Source: Rhizobium sp. SL86 (GTDB lineage: Bacteria > Pseudomonadota > Alphaproteobacteria > Rhizobiales > Rhizobiaceae). From it: a DNA stretch of 64,000 nucleotides. This document shows, in pieces, positions 1-9,646 of the stretch. The stretch is taken from contig NZ_JAPPRJ010000001.1 of assembly GCF_026672545.1 (NCBI RefSeq), positions 1,978,501-2,042,500 on the forward strand, read 5' to 3'. Position 1 is the stretch's first letter; each line of letters starts with the position of its first letter. The notes below the pieces were generated by a model. That model was not told the origin of the DNA. It searched no databases and saw nothing but the letters and a program-made list of their open reading frames with translations. A program made the position numbers and the translations under genes.

Positions 1-1
1 C

Positions 2-526
2 GTATTGGAAAGCTCCGGCCGTCTGACCCTGCTCGACCAGAGCCGCGTCATCCGTCCTCACCCTGCCTTCCGCCTGTTTGCGACGGCCAACACCGTTGGC
101 CTCGGCGATACGACCGGCCTCTATCACGGCACGCAGCAGATCAACCAGGCACAGATGGACCGCTGGTCGATCGTGACGACGCTGAACTACCTGCCGCACG
201 AGAAGGAAGTCGATATCGTTGCCGCCAAGGTAAAAAGCTTCGGTGCCACCGCGCAGGGCCGCGAAACCGTCTCCAAGATGGTGCGCGTCGCCGACATGAC
301 GCGCTCGGCCTTCATCAACGGCGATCTTTCGACCGTCATGAGCCCGCGTACCGTCATCACCTGGGCGGAAAATGCGGAAATCTTCGGCGATGTCGCCTTC
401 GCCTTCCGCATCACCTTCCTCAACAAGTGTGACGAGCTGGAGCGGACGCTGGTGGCCGAGCAGTATCAGCGGGCCTTCGGTGTGGAACTGAAGGAAAGCG
501 CTGCGAACATCGTTCTCGGAGCGTGA
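2..526 (+). CDS. cobS: Cobaltochelatase subunit CobS (3' part)
   Basis: C-terminal ~174 residues of CobS, the AAA+ ATPase that works with CobT and CobN to insert cobalt into hydrogenobyrinic acid a,c-diamide in aerobic cobalamin synthesis. The reading frame is open from base 2, so the 5' part, including Walker A, lies outside the window. The visible part carries the family block [20 protein letters not shown] followed by the NQAQMDRWS stretch, which is typical of CobS and MoxR-like AAA+ proteins. It ends 31 bp before cobT on the same strand, so the two are probably cotranscribed. Identity is secure from sequence and context; only the truncation by the window edge limits it. Confidence 0.95.
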   Translation, partial: VLESSGRLTLLDQSRVIRPHPAFRLFATANTVGLGDTTGLYHGTQQINQAQMDRWSIVTTLNYLPHEKEVDIVAAKVKSFGATAQGRETVSKMVRVADMTRSAFINGDLSTVMSPRTVITWAENAEIFGDVAFAFRITFLNKCDELERTLVAEQYQRAFGVELKESAANIVLGA

Positions 527-557
527 CGCAGCAGGAACGGCATACAAGGTAAAGACA

Positions 558-2456
558 ATGGCAGGCCGCGGCGACAATACGAAGGCAAAAACAGGCGGAC
601 CAGTGGACACCGAGCCGTTGCGCCGGGCGATCACCGGCTGCGTGCGTTCGATTGCCGGCAGCGGCGAGGTGGAGGTTTCCTTCGCCAACGAGCGGCCGGG
701 CATGGCGGGTGATCGCATCCGCCTGCCGGAAATCTCCAAGCGTCCGACGGCGCACGAGCTTGCGGTGACCCGCGGGCTCGGCGATTCCATGGCGCTGCGG
801 CTCGCCTGCCATGATACCAACGTCCATGCCACCATGTCGCCGCAGGGCACCGATGCACGCGCCGTGTTTGATGCCGTCGAGCAGGCGCGTGTCGAATCGC
901 TTGGCGCGCTGCGTATGGCGGGCGTTGCCTCCAACCTCAACAGCATGAATGCCGAGAAATACTCCAAGGCCAACTTCACCGGCGTTGACCGGCAGGAAGA
1001 TGCGCCGATCGGCGAGGCCATGGCCATGCTGGTGCGCGAAAAGCTGACCGGCACCAAGCCGCCGGCCAGCGCTGGCAAGGTTCTCGATCTGTGGCGTCCC
1101 TTTTTTGATGAGAAGGTCGGCAAGGATCTCGACAACCTGAAGGGCGTCGTTGACGACCAGCAGGCTTTCGGCAAGCTCGTGCGCCACATGCTCTCCTCCA
1201 TGCAGATGGCGGAGGATTACGGCGACGAGGAAAACCAGCCGGAGGAGATGGAGAACGAGAACGACGAGGAGCAGCCGCGTAGCAACGAGACCGAAAACGA
1301 AGAGGTCGAGGAAGATGCGGGCTCCGATGCGGCCCCGGCCGAGGAGAGCCAGGCCGCGGAAGAGCAGCTCGACGAAGGCGAAATGGACGGCGCGGAAATC
1401 TCCGACGATGACATGTCGGATGAGGACGACGACCAGTCCGAGACGCCAGGCGAAACCAAACGGCCGAACCTGCCCTTCGACGATTTCAACGAGAAGGTCG
1501 ATTACCACATCTTCACGGAGGCCTTCGACGAGGAGATCACCGCCGAGGAACTCTGCGACGAGGCGGAACTGGAGCGCCTGCGCGCCTTTCTCGACAAGCA
1601 GCTTTCGCATCTGCAGGGTGCGGTCGGGCGCCTGGCGAACCGCCTGCAGCGCCGCCTGATGGCGCAGCAGAACCGCTCCTGGGATTTCGACCTGGAAGAA
1701 GGGTATCTCGATCCGGCCCGCCTGGTGCGTCTGGTGATCGATCCCATGCAGCCGCTCTCCTTCAAGCGGGAACGCGACACGCAGTTCCGCGATACGGTCG
1801 TCTCGCTCGTCATCGACAATTCCGGCTCGATGCGCGGACGTCCGATCACGGTGGCGGCCACCTGCGCCGATATTCTCGCCCGCACGCTGGAACGCTGCGG
1901 CGTGAAGGTGGAAATCCTCGGTTTCACCACCAAAGCGTGGAAGGGCGGCCAGAGCCGCGAACAGTGGCTGGCCAACGGCAAGCCGCCGACGCCCGGTCGC
2001 CTCAACGACCTGCGCCACATCGTCTACAAGGCGGCGGATGCGCCCTGGCGCCGCTCGCGCCGCAATCTCGGCCTGATGATGCGCGAGGGCCTGCTGAAGG
2101 AAAACATCGACGGCGAAGCGCTGATGTGGGCGCACAACCGCCTGATCGGCCGGCCTGAGCAGCGCAAGATCCTGATGATGATCTCCGACGGTGCGCCGGT
2201 GGATGATTCCACGCTTTCGGTCAATCCGGGCAATTATCTTGAACGGCACCTGCGTGCCGTGATCGACCAGATCGAAAACCGCTCGCCTGTCGAACTTCTG
2301 GCGATCGGCATCGGCCATGATGTGACGCGTTATTATCGCCGCGCTGTCACCATCGTCGATGCGGACGAGCTGGCGGGTGCGATGACCGAACAGCTTGCCT
2401 CGCTCTTCGACGAGAAGGCCGGTACGGGTCGCGGTCGTCTGCGGCGCGCGGGCTGA
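558..2456 (+). CDS. cobT: Cobaltochelatase subunit CobT
   Basis: 632 residues, the usual size for CobT, the partner of CobS in the ATP-dependent cobalt chelatase. Three parts are visible: an N-terminal globular region; a strongly acidic, Glu/Asp-rich linker at about residues 220-300; and a C-terminal von Willebrand A domain with the metal-ion-dependent adhesion motif DNSGS starting at residue 420. The start at 558 is preceded by AAGGTAAAG. It follows cobS by 31 bp and is followed 8 bp later by a secreted esterase-like gene, suggesting one transcript. CobS and CobT are known to form the AAA+/VWA chaperone-like complex that remodels CobN. The assignment is firm. Confidence 0.97.
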   Translation: MAGRGDNTKAKTGGPVDTEPLRRAITGCVRSIAGSGEVEVSFANERPGMAGDRIRLPEISKRPTAHELAVTRGLGDSMALRLACHDTNVHATMSPQGTDARAVFDAVEQARVESLGALRMAGVASNLNSMNAEKYSKANFTGVDRQEDAPIGEAMAMLVREKLTGTKPPASAGKVLDLWRPFFDEKVGKDLDNLKGVVDDQQAFGKLVRHMLSSMQMAEDYGDEENQPEEMENENDEEQPRSNETENEEVEEDAGSDAAPAEESQAAEEQLDEGEMDGAEISDDDMSDEDDDQSETPGETKRPNLPFDDFNEKVDYHIFTEAFDEEITAEELCDEAELERLRAFLDKQLSHLQGAVGRLANRLQRRLMAQQNRSWDFDLEEGYLDPARLVRLVIDPMQPLSFKRERDTQFRDTVVSLVIDNSGSMRGRPITVAATCADILARTLERCGVKVEILGFTTKAWKGGQSREQWLANGKPPTPGRLNDLRHIVYKAADAPWRRSRRNLGLMMREGLLKENIDGEALMWAHNRLIGRPEQRKILMMISDGAPVDDSTLSVNPGNYLERHLRAVIDQIENRSPVELLAIGIGHDVTRYYRRAVTIVDADELAGAMTEQLASLFDEKAGTGRGRLRRAG

Positions 2457-2464
2457 CGGGCCGG

Positions 2465-3463
2465 ATGGCGAGCAAGCCGCTTTTCTCCGCGCTGCTTCTG
2501 GCAACGACGATGTGGATCAGCCCTACTGCCTGGGCTGATCCCCTCATTGCACCCGTTCAATCCAAGCTGCTCTCCAACTTCAAGCCGGGGTCCGACGAGA
2601 CCCGTTTCGGCGCTTTCGAATTTCTGGGCGGCATCGAGTTCACCTCCAGTGAAAAGCTGATGGGGTCGATCTCCAGCCTGCGCTTCCGGCCGGACGGAGA
2701 GCATTTCGTCGCCGTGCTCGATACCGGTCACTGGCTGACCGGTGCGATCACCCGCAATGTCGATGGCCGTCTGTCCGGCCTCTCGGATGTGACGATTGCG
2801 CCGATGCTGGATGCCCGTGGCGCGGAACCCCGCTACAAGGGCGACATGGATGCGGAAGGGGTGGCGCTGCGTGAGGGCGAGGTGCTGGTGAGCTATGAGC
2901 GCACGCACCGCGTGGATACCTATCCCGATCCGGGCTTTGAGGCGGCCCGGCCGAACGGCACTCTGCCGATCCTGATCCCGGTGCGGGAGCTGCGCGGCAA
3001 TGGTGGTCTCGAGACGATTGCCGTGGCGCCGTCTGAGAGCGCGCTGAAGGGGGCTGCCATCACCATTGCCGAGCGCAGTGTGGATCGCGACGGCAATCTG
3101 TTTGCCGCCATTCTGGAAGGGCCCCTGAAGGGCCAGTTCAAGGTGAAGCGGAACGACCCCTGGGATGTGACTGACGGGGTCTTCCTGCCCTCCGGCGATC
3201 TCCTGCTGCTCGAGCGCCGCTTCAGCTTCATCGGCGGGGTGGGGATGCGCATTCGCCGCGTTTCCGGCGAGACCATTCGTCCCGGTGCGTTGATCGACGG
3301 CCCGGTGCTGCTGGAGGCCGACATGGGGTTCCAGATCGACAATATGGAAGGCATCGACGTGATAACGGGCGCCGATGGGCGCCCGCATATCCTGCTTGTC
3401 TCGGATGACAATCATTCCATCCTGCAGCGGAACGTGATGCTGGAGTTCCGCCTGGTGGAGTGA
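2465..3463 (+). CDS. Secreted esterase-like activity of phytase family protein
   Basis: 332 residues with a clear Sec signal peptide: a basic N-terminus, then a hydrophobic core, with cleavage likely after the AWA at about residues 22-24. The rest looks like the phytase-type beta-propeller esterase family (PF13449): short repeated strands with motifs such as DMDAEGVAL, LLLLERRFSF and NMEGIDVI. I infer a periplasmic protein, and no substrate can be named. It starts 8 bp after cobT stops, so it is probably in the cobST transcript. Nothing in the sequence ties it to cobalamin chemistry. It is convergent with the transporter gene downstream, with only 5 bp between the stop codons. Confidence 0.8.
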   Translation: MASKPLFSALLLATTMWISPTAWADPLIAPVQSKLLSNFKPGSDETRFGAFEFLGGIEFTSSEKLMGSISSLRFRPDGEHFVAVLDTGHWLTGAITRNVDGRLSGLSDVTIAPMLDARGAEPRYKGDMDAEGVALREGEVLVSYERTHRVDTYPDPGFEAARPNGTLPILIPVRELRGNGGLETIAVAPSESALKGAAITIAERSVDRDGNLFAAILEGPLKGQFKVKRNDPWDVTDGVFLPSGDLLLLERRFSFIGGVGMRIRRVSGETIRPGALIDGPVLLEADMGFQIDNMEGIDVITGADGRPHILLVSDDNHSILQRNVMLEFRLVE

Positions 3464-3468
3464 TCCGC

Positions 3469-4104
3469 TCAGGCGGCCTTGGCCGGCGGCATCGGCTTGA
3501 TCACGCTCATCAGCGCGCCATAGGGCAAAAGCATCAGCAGGCCGACGATAAGCTTGACGACGAAATCGCCGATCGCCCAGGAGATCCACCGCGGAGCTTC
3601 CATCGCAAACACGCCGAGGATCGGCGCCTGGCCGATGGCGAAATCGTCATTGGCGCCGAGGAAGGCAAAGGCCGGCGCGAAGGACAGCGAAAAGAACAGC
3701 ACCGTATCGAGCATGGAGCCGATGAGCGAACCGGCGAGCGGCGCCTGCCACCAGGTCTGGCGGCGCAGGCGGTTGAAGACGGAGATATCGAGAAGCTGGC
3801 CCACCAGATAGGCCGTGCCGGAGGCCATCGCGATGCGCGGCATCGAGGTGTAATAGGAGATCGCCACGCCGACGACGAAGCCGGCAAACACCACGCGGCG
3901 GGCAATCTGTGGCCCGAACTGGCGGTTGGTCAGGTCCGTGACGAGGAAGGCGGCCGGATAGATGAAGGCGCCCCAGGTCAGAAGGTCGCTCAGCTGGATG
4001 CCGAACAGGCTGCCGAGGACGGGGAACTGGACGAGGAAATTCGAGGCGACGACGACAAGCGTCATCAGGAGAACGTAAAGGGAAGTCGCGCGCAGATACT
4101 GCAT
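3469..4104 (-). CDS. yhhQ: Queuosine precursor transporter (YhhQ/COG1738 family)
   Basis: 211 residues, mostly hydrophobic, with about six predicted membrane segments, a size typical of YhhQ. Family features include the N-terminal MTLVVVASNFLVQF-like helix, a DLTNRQFG loop after the third helix and an SWAIGDFVVK stretch near the C-terminus. The family imports the queuosine precursors preQ0 and preQ1 across the inner membrane for tRNA modification. The ATG at 4104 has only a weak AGGG eight bases upstream. Its start codon lies inside a potential pseudoknot (separate entry) that may control translation. The gene lies downstream of rpmB on the same strand, separated by the rpmB terminator. Confidence 0.9.
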   Translation of the reverse strand: MQYLRATSLYVLLMTLVVVASNFLVQFPVLGSLFGIQLSDLLTWGAFIYPAAFLVTDLTNRQFGPQIARRVVFAGFVVGVAISYYTSMPRIAMASGTAYLVGQLLDISVFNRLRRQTWWQAPLAGSLIGSMLDTVLFFSLSFAPAFAFLGANDDFAIGQAPILGVFAMEAPRWISWAIGDFVVKLIVGLLMLLPYGALMSVIKPMPPAKAA

Positions 4105-4135
4105 TTTTTTACCCTGGGTGATGCCACCAGCTGGA
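4104..4135 (-). promoter_or_regulatory. Candidate preQ1-I-like pseudoknot at the yhhQ start
   Basis: Reading the minus strand into yhhQ, an H-type pseudoknot can be drawn: stem 1 CUGG/CCAG, a 2-nt loop, stem 2 GCAU/AUGC, an unpaired C just before the 3' strand of stem 1, and an A-rich loop (GGU plus seven A). The 3' strand of stem 2 contains the AUG start codon. This order resembles preQ1-I riboswitches, and the gene is a queuosine-precursor transporter. However, stem 1 is only 4 bp, the first loop is short, and a plain hairpin GGUG/CACC competes. The layout is seen in the sequence; the function is inference. Confidence 0.28.
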
Positions 4136-4154
4136 GAAAATTCGGCAACAGAAA

Positions 4155-4182
4155 AGGCTTGAACGGAAGACCGTCAAGCCCT
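4155..4182 (-). terminator. Rho-independent terminator of rpmB
   Basis: On the minus strand GGCTTGACGG, a TCTT loop and CCGTTCAAGCC form a 10-bp stem with one bulged base, followed by TTTTCTGTT. It lies 33 bases after the rpmB stop and before yhhQ, so it should end most rpmB transcripts. Confidence 0.75.
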
Positions 4183-4214
4183 GTCTGGAACCAGTGATGA
4201 AGCAGAAGGCAGCC

Positions 4215-4505
4215 TTACGCGGCTTCTGCGGTCTTCTTGGCGATCTGGCGACGCAGCAGACGAGCGCGCATCGACAGTTCGTTTTCGCTGGCCTTCATCA
4301 GGAAGGCGTCCAGGCCACCGCGATGCTCAACCGAGCGCAGGGCATGAGCGGAAACGCGCAGGCGGAAACGCTGGCCAAGCGCGTCGGAGATCAGCGTGAC
4401 GTCGCACAGGTTCGGCAGGAACCGACGCTTGGTCTTGTTGTTGGCGTGAGAGACGTTGTTGCCCGACTGGACGCCCTTGCCGGTCAATTCGCACTTACGG
4501 GACAT
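4215..4505 (-). CDS. rpmB: 50S ribosomal protein L28
   Basis: 96 residues beginning [20 protein letters not shown], the standard N-terminus of alphaproteobacterial L28, a protein of the large ribosomal subunit. The frame stays open upstream, but the ATG at 4505 is chosen because of family length and the AAAGG seven bases before it. Only two cysteines are present (residues 5 and 34), so this is not the zinc-binding four-cysteine form. It is a single-gene unit: a good promoter lies about 95 bp upstream and a rho-independent terminator follows the stop. Confidence 0.97.
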   Translation of the reverse strand: MSRKCELTGKGVQSGNNVSHANNKTKRRFLPNLCDVTLISDALGQRFRLRVSAHALRSVEHRGGLDAFLMKASENELSMRARLLRRQIAKKTAEAA

Positions 4506-4597
4506 GGGTACACCTTTGTTCTTCTTTGCAATTGAACGGGGATTCGGGCAAAGCCCGCCCAGCCGATCCAACTGGTCCTGTATGGAAAGTTGCGGTT

Positions 4598-4626
4598 CTA
4601 TAGTCAGTGGGGCCGCGTCCGTCAAG
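4598..4626 (-). promoter_or_regulatory. Sigma-70 promoter of rpmB
   Basis: The minus strand reads CTTGAC, 17 bases, then CTATAG, a near-ideal alphaproteobacterial housekeeping promoter. Transcription would start near 4591, giving an rpmB leader of about 85 nt. Confidence 0.75.
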
Positions 4627-4740
4627 TCGAACCTGCGTCCGATGGGCGAATTCCACCGCAAGGCCCGGCACAATCGCTATTTTGTTGCCATAGTTGCCGA
4701 TCTATAACAAGCACACCAACCCCGCTTTCAGGAATCGCCC

Positions 4741-5517
4741 ATGCTCCAGCGGAGCCGCTCCCTTGTTCTCCTCGCGGTGGCTGCGATCGGCCTGTCCGCC
4801 ACGCCGGCGGTGACGGCCGGCACCCGCCATATCAGCGAATATGATGTTTCGCTTGGCCTGCTGCCGATCGCCAAGGCCTCGTTTGCCAGCGAATTCGACG
4901 GGCGCTCCTACACCATCTCCGGCGCCTTCCGCTCGTCGGGCCTCGTCAATCTCTTCACGCGGATTTCCGCCGATACCAGCGTGAAGGGCACGATCCGCGG
5001 CCGGCGGCTGCAGGCGGATGCCTATTCGCTGGTTTATACGCAGGGCAAAAAGACGCGGGTCTACGACATTGCCTACCGGAACGGCGACGTGGTGTCCTCC
5101 ACCATCAAGCCGGAGCCCGGCTCGCGCCCGCCGACCTGGATCCCGGTGTCGGACGGTGACCTGCAATCGGTGCTTGATCCGCTCTCCGGCCTGATCTTTC
5201 CGGAGGGCGCGCAGATCTGCCCGAGCCGCCTGCCGATCTATGACGGGGAATCCCGCATGGACCTCGTTTTGACCTCGAAGGGCAAAAAGACAATCTCGAC
5301 TGATGGTTACAAGGGCGACGTGACGGTCTGCGAGGTGCGCTACATGCCGAAATCGGGTTATCGCAAGGGCCGCAGCGATATCGAGTTCCTGAAGCAGGCG
5401 CGCATGGAAGTGTGGTTTGCCAAGGCCGAGGGCGTCAATGTATATGCTCCGGTCTATGCCCGCATCCCGACCAAGGTCGGGGACGTCTTCGTGACGGCGG
5501 TGAAATACGGCGGTTAA
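4741..5517 (+). CDS. DUF3108 domain-containing secreted protein
   Basis: 258 residues with a signal peptide: basic QRSRS start, hydrophobic stretch LVLLAVAAIGLSATPAV, cleavage near residue 26. The mature part begins with the ISEYDVSLGLLPIAKASF pattern typical of DUF3108, a periplasmic, beta-rich family of unknown function found in many Gram-negatives. Motifs such as LDPLSGLIFP and IYDGESRMDLVL also fit. It is divergent from rpmB with a 235-bp gap, and is followed 33 bp later by the EamA transporter gene. I cannot assign a biochemical role; an envelope or outer-membrane-linked function is only a guess from the family's location. Confidence 0.85.
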   Translation: MLQRSRSLVLLAVAAIGLSATPAVTAGTRHISEYDVSLGLLPIAKASFASEFDGRSYTISGAFRSSGLVNLFTRISADTSVKGTIRGRRLQADAYSLVYTQGKKTRVYDIAYRNGDVVSSTIKPEPGSRPPTWIPVSDGDLQSVLDPLSGLIFPEGAQICPSRLPIYDGESRMDLVLTSKGKKTISTDGYKGDVTVCEVRYMPKSGYRKGRSDIEFLKQARMEVWFAKAEGVNVYAPVYARIPTKVGDVFVTAVKYGG

Positions 5518-5550
5518 GCGGGCGCATGGATCGCCCCAACGGGGGCGGAT

Positions 5551-6441
5551 GTGAAGATCAAGGGAACGCTGATCGGTTTTACGGCCATCCTGATGTGGTC
5601 GCTGCTTGCCTTGATGACGGCAGCCTCGGGCACCATGCCGCCCTTCCAGCTGTCGGCCATCACCTTTGCGATCGGCAGCCTTCCCGGCATCATTCTTCTG
5701 GCCGTGCGGCCGGAGCGGTTGAAGCTTTTGCGCCAGCCGGCCAAGGTCTGGCTCACCGGCATTGGCGGGCTGTTCGGCTATCACTTTCTCTATTTCACGG
5801 CGTTGCGCAACGCGCCGGCGGTGGAGGCGGGGCTGATCGCCTATCTCTGGCCGCTCTTTATCGTCGTCGGTTCGGCGCTTCTGCCGGGCGAGCGGTTGCG
5901 CTGGTACCATCTGGCCGGCGCCGTTTCGGGGCTGGCGGGCACGGTCGCCATCGTCTCGCGCGCCGGCATTTCCTTCGAGGGCACCTATCTCGTCGGTTAT
6001 GGCGCGGCCTTCCTCTGCGCCTTCACCTGGTCCGGTTATTCGCTGCTCACCCGGCGTTTCGAGGCGGTGTCGACGGATGTGGTGACCGGCTTCTGCCTCG
6101 CCACCTCGCTCCTGTCGCTCATCTGCCATCTTGCGCTGGAAACCACCGTCTGGCCCGCCAATGGCGGGGAATGGCTGGCGATCATCGGCCTCGGCCTTCT
6201 GCCGGTGGGTGCGGCCTTCTATGCCTGGGATTACGGGGTGAAGACCGGTGACATCCAGATCCTCGGTGCCGCAAGTTATGCGGCGCCGCTGCTCTCGACG
6301 CTGATCCTCGTGCTCTTCGGTTTCGCCGAACCGAGCCTTCGTATTGCGCTCGCCTGCCTGCTGATCACCGGCGGCGCGGTGCTGGCTGCGAAGGACATGA
6401 TCTTTAACCGGCGCAAGAGGGAGACCGCGCCGGCGGAATGA
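5551..6441 (+). CDS. EamA/DMT family transporter, aromatic amino-acid exporter-like
   Basis: 296 residues with about ten predicted membrane helices arranged as two five-helix EamA repeats, the drug/metabolite transporter layout. The sequence (MWSLLALMTAASGTMPPFQL; GGLFGYHFLYFTALRNAPA; WDYGVKTGDIQILGAASY) resembles the YddG branch, which exports aromatic amino acids; substrate is inferred from that likeness only. The start is GTG at 5551 after a GGGGGCGGA ribosome-binding stretch; an ATG at 5526 is out of frame. It lies 33 bp after the DUF3108 gene and is convergent with the cupin gene, the stops being 2 bp apart. Confidence 0.85.
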   Translation: MKIKGTLIGFTAILMWSLLALMTAASGTMPPFQLSAITFAIGSLPGIILLAVRPERLKLLRQPAKVWLTGIGGLFGYHFLYFTALRNAPAVEAGLIAYLWPLFIVVGSALLPGERLRWYHLAGAVSGLAGTVAIVSRAGISFEGTYLVGYGAAFLCAFTWSGYSLLTRRFEAVSTDVVTGFCLATSLLSLICHLALETTVWPANGGEWLAIIGLGLLPVGAAFYAWDYGVKTGDIQILGAASYAAPLLSTLILVLFGFAEPSLRIALACLLITGGAVLAAKDMIFNRRKRETAPAE

Positions 6442-6443
6442 TG

Positions 6444-6866
6444 TCAGGCGCCCGGTTCCCAGCCGGGCGGCGCCATCTCGAACTTTTCGAAGACGAAACC
6501 GGGTGCCACGGTGCAGCCGACCAGGGTGAAGGCGCCGAGCGGTTCGGCGCATTGCCACTCATCGGCCACGACGACGACCTGCGGGCGTTCGCCCTTCGCC
6601 AGATCAAGCCCGAGGATCTCCTCCCGTGCCGATTCCCCGTCTTTCGCAAGCCGGAGCTTCAGCGGACCGCCCGCATAGAAATGCCAGACCTCCGCGGCAT
6701 CCTTGACACGGTGCCAGTGCGAACGCTCGCCGGCCTTCAGCAGATAGTAGATCGCGGTGGAATGGCCGCGCGCAGCGCCGTTCTCGTCGCGGAAGGTTTC
6801 CGTGTACCAGCCGCCTTCCGGGTGCGGCTGCATGGCAAGCGTGGTGATGATCTCGTCGGCGGTCAC
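6444..6866 (-). CDS. Cupin DUF985 domain protein
   Basis: 140 residues matching the DUF985 cupin family (PF06172): the N-terminal [16 protein letters not shown] block, [20 protein letters not shown] holding the metal-type histidines, and the C-terminal [13 protein letters not shown]. The family is a small beta-barrel of unsettled function, sometimes grouped with sugar-binding cupins. The start is GTG at 6866, whose bases overlap the gloB stop (GTGA), so translation is coupled to gloB and the two genes form one operon. Coupling to glyoxalase II is seen; a role in methylglyoxal handling would be speculation. Confidence 0.9.
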   Translation of the reverse strand: MTADEIITTLAMQPHPEGGWYTETFRDENGAARGHSTAIYYLLKAGERSHWHRVKDAAEVWHFYAGGPLKLRLAKDGESAREEILGLDLAKGERPQVVVVADEWQCAEPLGAFTLVGCTVAPGFVFEKFEMAPPGWEPGA

Positions 6867-7636
6867 TTGAAATTGTCCTTGCGCTTGCGGATCTCGGCAA
6901 ACACCTCTTCGTTGGTGGCGCCTTCCATCAGGAGATTGCGGCGGATCGCCGGATCGGCGACGCGCAGGAAGGGATTGGTTTCCTTTTCCTGCCCCATCAT
7001 GGTCGGGATGGTGAATTTGCCCTCGGCCCGCAACTCCTCGATCTGCCGGAGGCGGCGCTGCAGCACCTCGTTGTCCGGATCGATGGTGACGGCAAAGCGG
7101 GCATTCGACAGCGTGTACTCGTGGCCGAAATAGATCGCCGTCTCATCCGGCAGCACGCAGAGTTTCTGCAGCGAGTGCCACATGTCGGCGGCGGGCCGCT
7201 CGAACAGCCGGCCGCAACCGAGCGCAAACAGCGTATCGGCGGCAAACAGCAGCTTGTCCTCCGGAAAACTGTAACAGACATGGCCTGCCGTGTGGCCGGG
7301 CGTCTCGAAGACGCGCACCGGATGCTCGCCGAACAGGAATTCGTCGCCATCGCCGACGGTGCGGTCGAGGCCGGGGATCGCCACCGCCTCGTTGACCGGA
7401 CCGATGATCTCGCAGCCGTAGCGCTCCTTCAGCGCGAGATTGGCTTCCACATGATCGGTGTGGTGATGCGTCGTGAAGATGTGCGTGATCGTCCAGCCCC
7501 GCGCTTCTGCGGCGGCAACGATCGGTTTTTCCTCCGGAGCGTCGATGGAGGCAGTGAGGCCGCTTTGCGGATCATGCAGCAGGACGCCGAAATTGTCGCT
7601 GCGACATGGAAAGACGTCGATGGCCAGAGTTTTCAT
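6863..7636 (-). CDS. gloB: Hydroxyacylglutathione hydrolase (glyoxalase II)
   Basis: 257 residues, the normal length for GloB, which hydrolyses S-D-lactoylglutathione to glutathione and D-lactate, the second step of methylglyoxal detoxification. The metallo-beta-lactamase signature THHHTDH is at residues 56-62 (ligands H57, H59, D61, H62), followed by [26 protein letters not shown] and FGHEYT. The ATG at 7636 starts the conserved [17 protein letters not shown]-terminus; the longer upstream reading frame is not coding. It overlaps the DUF985 gene by 4 nt and is divergent from a methyltransferase gene, with 87 bp between them. Confidence 0.96.
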   Translation of the reverse strand: MKTLAIDVFPCRSDNFGVLLHDPQSGLTASIDAPEEKPIVAAAEARGWTITHIFTTHHHTDHVEANLALKERYGCEIIGPVNEAVAIPGLDRTVGDGDEFLFGEHPVRVFETPGHTAGHVCYSFPEDKLLFAADTLFALGCGRLFERPAADMWHSLQKLCVLPDETAIYFGHEYTLSNARFAVTIDPDNEVLQRRLRQIEELRAEGKFTIPTMMGQEKETNPFLRVADPAIRRNLLMEGATNEEVFAEIRKRKDNFK

Positions 7637-7723
7637 GGCGGGAACCCATTGTTCTTGCGGTGCGTCGACACAATGTAGAGGCCCCGGACTTGAAGTCCAA
7701 CCACCCTTTGCTAGGTTTGCGGC

Positions 7724-8506
7724 ATGCACGCCGATATCGTCGATCTCCGCGAATTCTACCACTCGCAACTGGGCCGCTTTGCCGAGCATTCGATCGCCAT
7801 GGCGCTGTCGTCGCTGTGGACGCGCCTGCCGGAGGAGCGTCTGGTGGGGCTCGGTTATGCCGTTCCTTATCTTGACCGCTTTCGCGCGGACACCGAACGC
7901 ACCTTCGCTTTTATGCCGGCGGGGCAGGGGGCGGTGAACTGGCCGGTCGGGGAACTGTCCTCCACCGCGCTGGTCTTCGAGGAGGAACTGCCGCTGCCGG
8001 ACAGTTCCATCGACCGCGTGCTGATGGTGCATTCGCTGGAATTTGCCGAAAACCCGCGCGAGACGCTGAAGGAATTGTGGCGTGTGCTGGCGCCGGGCGG
8101 CCGACTGATCATCGTCGTGCCGAACCGGCGGGGCGTATGGGCCCGCATGGAACATACGCCCTTCGGGTCTGGCCGGCCCTATTCCCGCCGGCAGCTGACC
8201 AATCTCCTGCGGGAAACCAATTTTACACCCGCCGCCAGTGCGGAAGCGCTCTTCTTTCCGCCGTCGAAGCTGAGGGCCGTGCTGAAGCTGCGTCACGGCT
8301 TCGAGCGGGTCGGACGCAGGCTGTGGCCCGCCTTCTGCGGTGTGCTGGTGCTGGAGGCGCAGAAACGGCTCTATCAGGGGCTGCCCGTGGCGGCACGCGC
8401 CTCGCGCCGCGTCTTTGTGCCGGTACTCGGCGCACAAGGGGTGCCGACCACGAGAACGAAAGCCGATCCCTTCTTCCTGCTCGACAAAAGCGGTGTGCGG
8501 GATTAA
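7724..8506 (+). CDS. Class I SAM-dependent methyltransferase
   Basis: 260 residues with methyltransferase-like core features: [19 protein letters not shown] (motif II-like), [20 protein letters not shown] (motif III-like) and an [19 protein letters not shown] segment shared with UbiE/Methyltransf_11 relatives. The first glycine-rich SAM motif is weak: the expected region reads [11 protein letters not shown], a DxGxGxG-like stretch without the usual acid. Substrate unknown. It is divergent from gloB, and head-to-head pairing of this family with gloB fits what I know of Rhizobiaceae, but I cannot test that here. hisC follows 33 bp later, so cotranscription with hisC-tyrC is possible. Confidence 0.85.
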   Translation: MHADIVDLREFYHSQLGRFAEHSIAMALSSLWTRLPEERLVGLGYAVPYLDRFRADTERTFAFMPAGQGAVNWPVGELSSTALVFEEELPLPDSSIDRVLMVHSLEFAENPRETLKELWRVLAPGGRLIIVVPNRRGVWARMEHTPFGSGRPYSRRQLTNLLRETNFTPAASAEALFFPPSKLRAVLKLRHGFERVGRRLWPAFCGVLVLEAQKRLYQGLPVAARASRRVFVPVLGAQGVPTTRTKADPFFLLDKSGVRD

Positions 8507-8539
8507 GGCGAAGGATCATCTTTTTCGAAGGTCTTTCCC

Positions 8540-9646
8540 ATGGACAACGCACAGCTGAAGCCCGTTCCCCGCCCCGGAATCATGGATATCGCCGCTTATG
8601 TGCCGGGCAAGGAACATGCGCCGGGTGTCGCGCGCGTCTTCAAGCTCTCGTCCAACGAAACGCCGCTCGGTGCCAGCCCCAAGGCGCTCGATGCCTTCCG
8701 CCAGTCTGCCGGGCACCTGGAAATCTACCCAGACGGCCAGGCTCACGAGCTGCGCGCCGCAATCGCCGAAACCCATCGGCTGAATGCCGCCAACATCCTG
8801 TGCGGCAACGGCTCCGACGAACTGCTCGGCCTGCTGTGCCACGTCTATCTCGGCGCCGGCGATGAGGCGATCATCACCGAGCACGGTTTCCTCGTCTACA
8901 AGATCCAGATCATGGGCGCGGGCGCGACCCCGGTGACGGTCAAGGAAACCGAATGCCGGGTCAATGTCGATGCGATCCTGGCGGCAGTCACGCCGAAGAC
9001 GAAAATGGTCTTCATCGCCAATCCGGGCAATCCGACCGGCACCTATGTGCCTGCCGCCGAAGTGCGCCGCCTGCATGCCGGCCTGCCGAAGAACGTCATC
9101 CTGGTGCTCGACGCGGCTTATGCCGAATATGTGCGCGAGAACGACTACGAGTCCGGCATCGAACTCGTGTCCTCCGCCCAGAATGTCGTGATGACCCGCA
9201 CCTTCTCCAAGGTTTATGGACTTGCGGCCCTGCGCATCGGCTGGATGTACGGCCCGGCCGATATCCTCGACGCGCTGAACCGTGTGCGTGGCCCGTTCAA
9301 CCTGAATGCGCCTGCCATTGCCGCCGGTGCCGCGGCGATCCGCGACCAGGAGTTTATCGGCAAGGCCATCGAGTACAACACGCTGTGGCTCGACAAGCTG
9401 ACGCATGCCTTCACGACGCTCGGCCTCAAGGTCACGCCGTCCGTCACCAATTTCCTGCTCATCCATTTCCTGGATGTCGATGGCAAGCGGGCGCCCGAGG
9501 CAGATGAGTTCCTGACGAGCCGCGGTTATATCCTGCGGGCGGTAAAGGGTTATGGTTTCCCGAACGCGCTGCGCATGACGGTTGGCCCGGAAGAGGCCAA
9601 TCGCGGCGTCATCGAGGCTCTCGGCGAGTTTATGGGCAAGGCATGA
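8540..9646 (+). CDS. hisC: Histidinol-phosphate/aromatic aminotransferase
   Basis: 368-residue fold-type I PLP aminotransferase of the HisC family. The PLP lysine is K224 in [26 protein letters not shown] and the N-terminal [16 protein letters not shown] are family hallmarks. HisC converts imidazole-acetol phosphate to histidinol phosphate, but many HisC paralogues act on phenylpyruvate and 4-hydroxyphenylpyruvate. The next gene, a prephenate dehydrogenase, begins inside this stop codon (ATGA), so the pair is translationally coupled. I infer that this copy serves tyrosine/phenylalanine synthesis at least in part. Whether another HisC exists elsewhere cannot be seen here. Confidence 0.92.
   Translation: MDNAQLKPVPRPGIMDIAAYVPGKEHAPGVARVFKLSSNETPLGASPKALDAFRQSAGHLEIYPDGQAHELRAAIAETHRLNAANILCGNGSDELLGLLCHVYLGAGDEAIITEHGFLVYKIQIMGAGATPVTVKETECRVNVDAILAAVTPKTKMVFIANPGNPTGTYVPAAEVRRLHAGLPKNVILVLDAAYAEYVRENDYESGIELVSSAQNVVMTRTFSKVYGLAALRIGWMYGPADILDALNRVRGPFNLNAPAIAAGAAAIRDQEFIGKAIEYNTLWLDKLTHAFTTLGLKVTPSVTNFLLIHFLDVDGKRAPEADEFLTSRGYILRAVKGYGFPNALRMTVGPEEANRGVIEALGEFMGKA

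Noticed and set aside
420..2504. 694-residue ORF antisense to cobT
   Set aside because: Composition is His/Arg/Leu-rich with no recognisable family; the plus frame is a clear CobT with its VWA motif.
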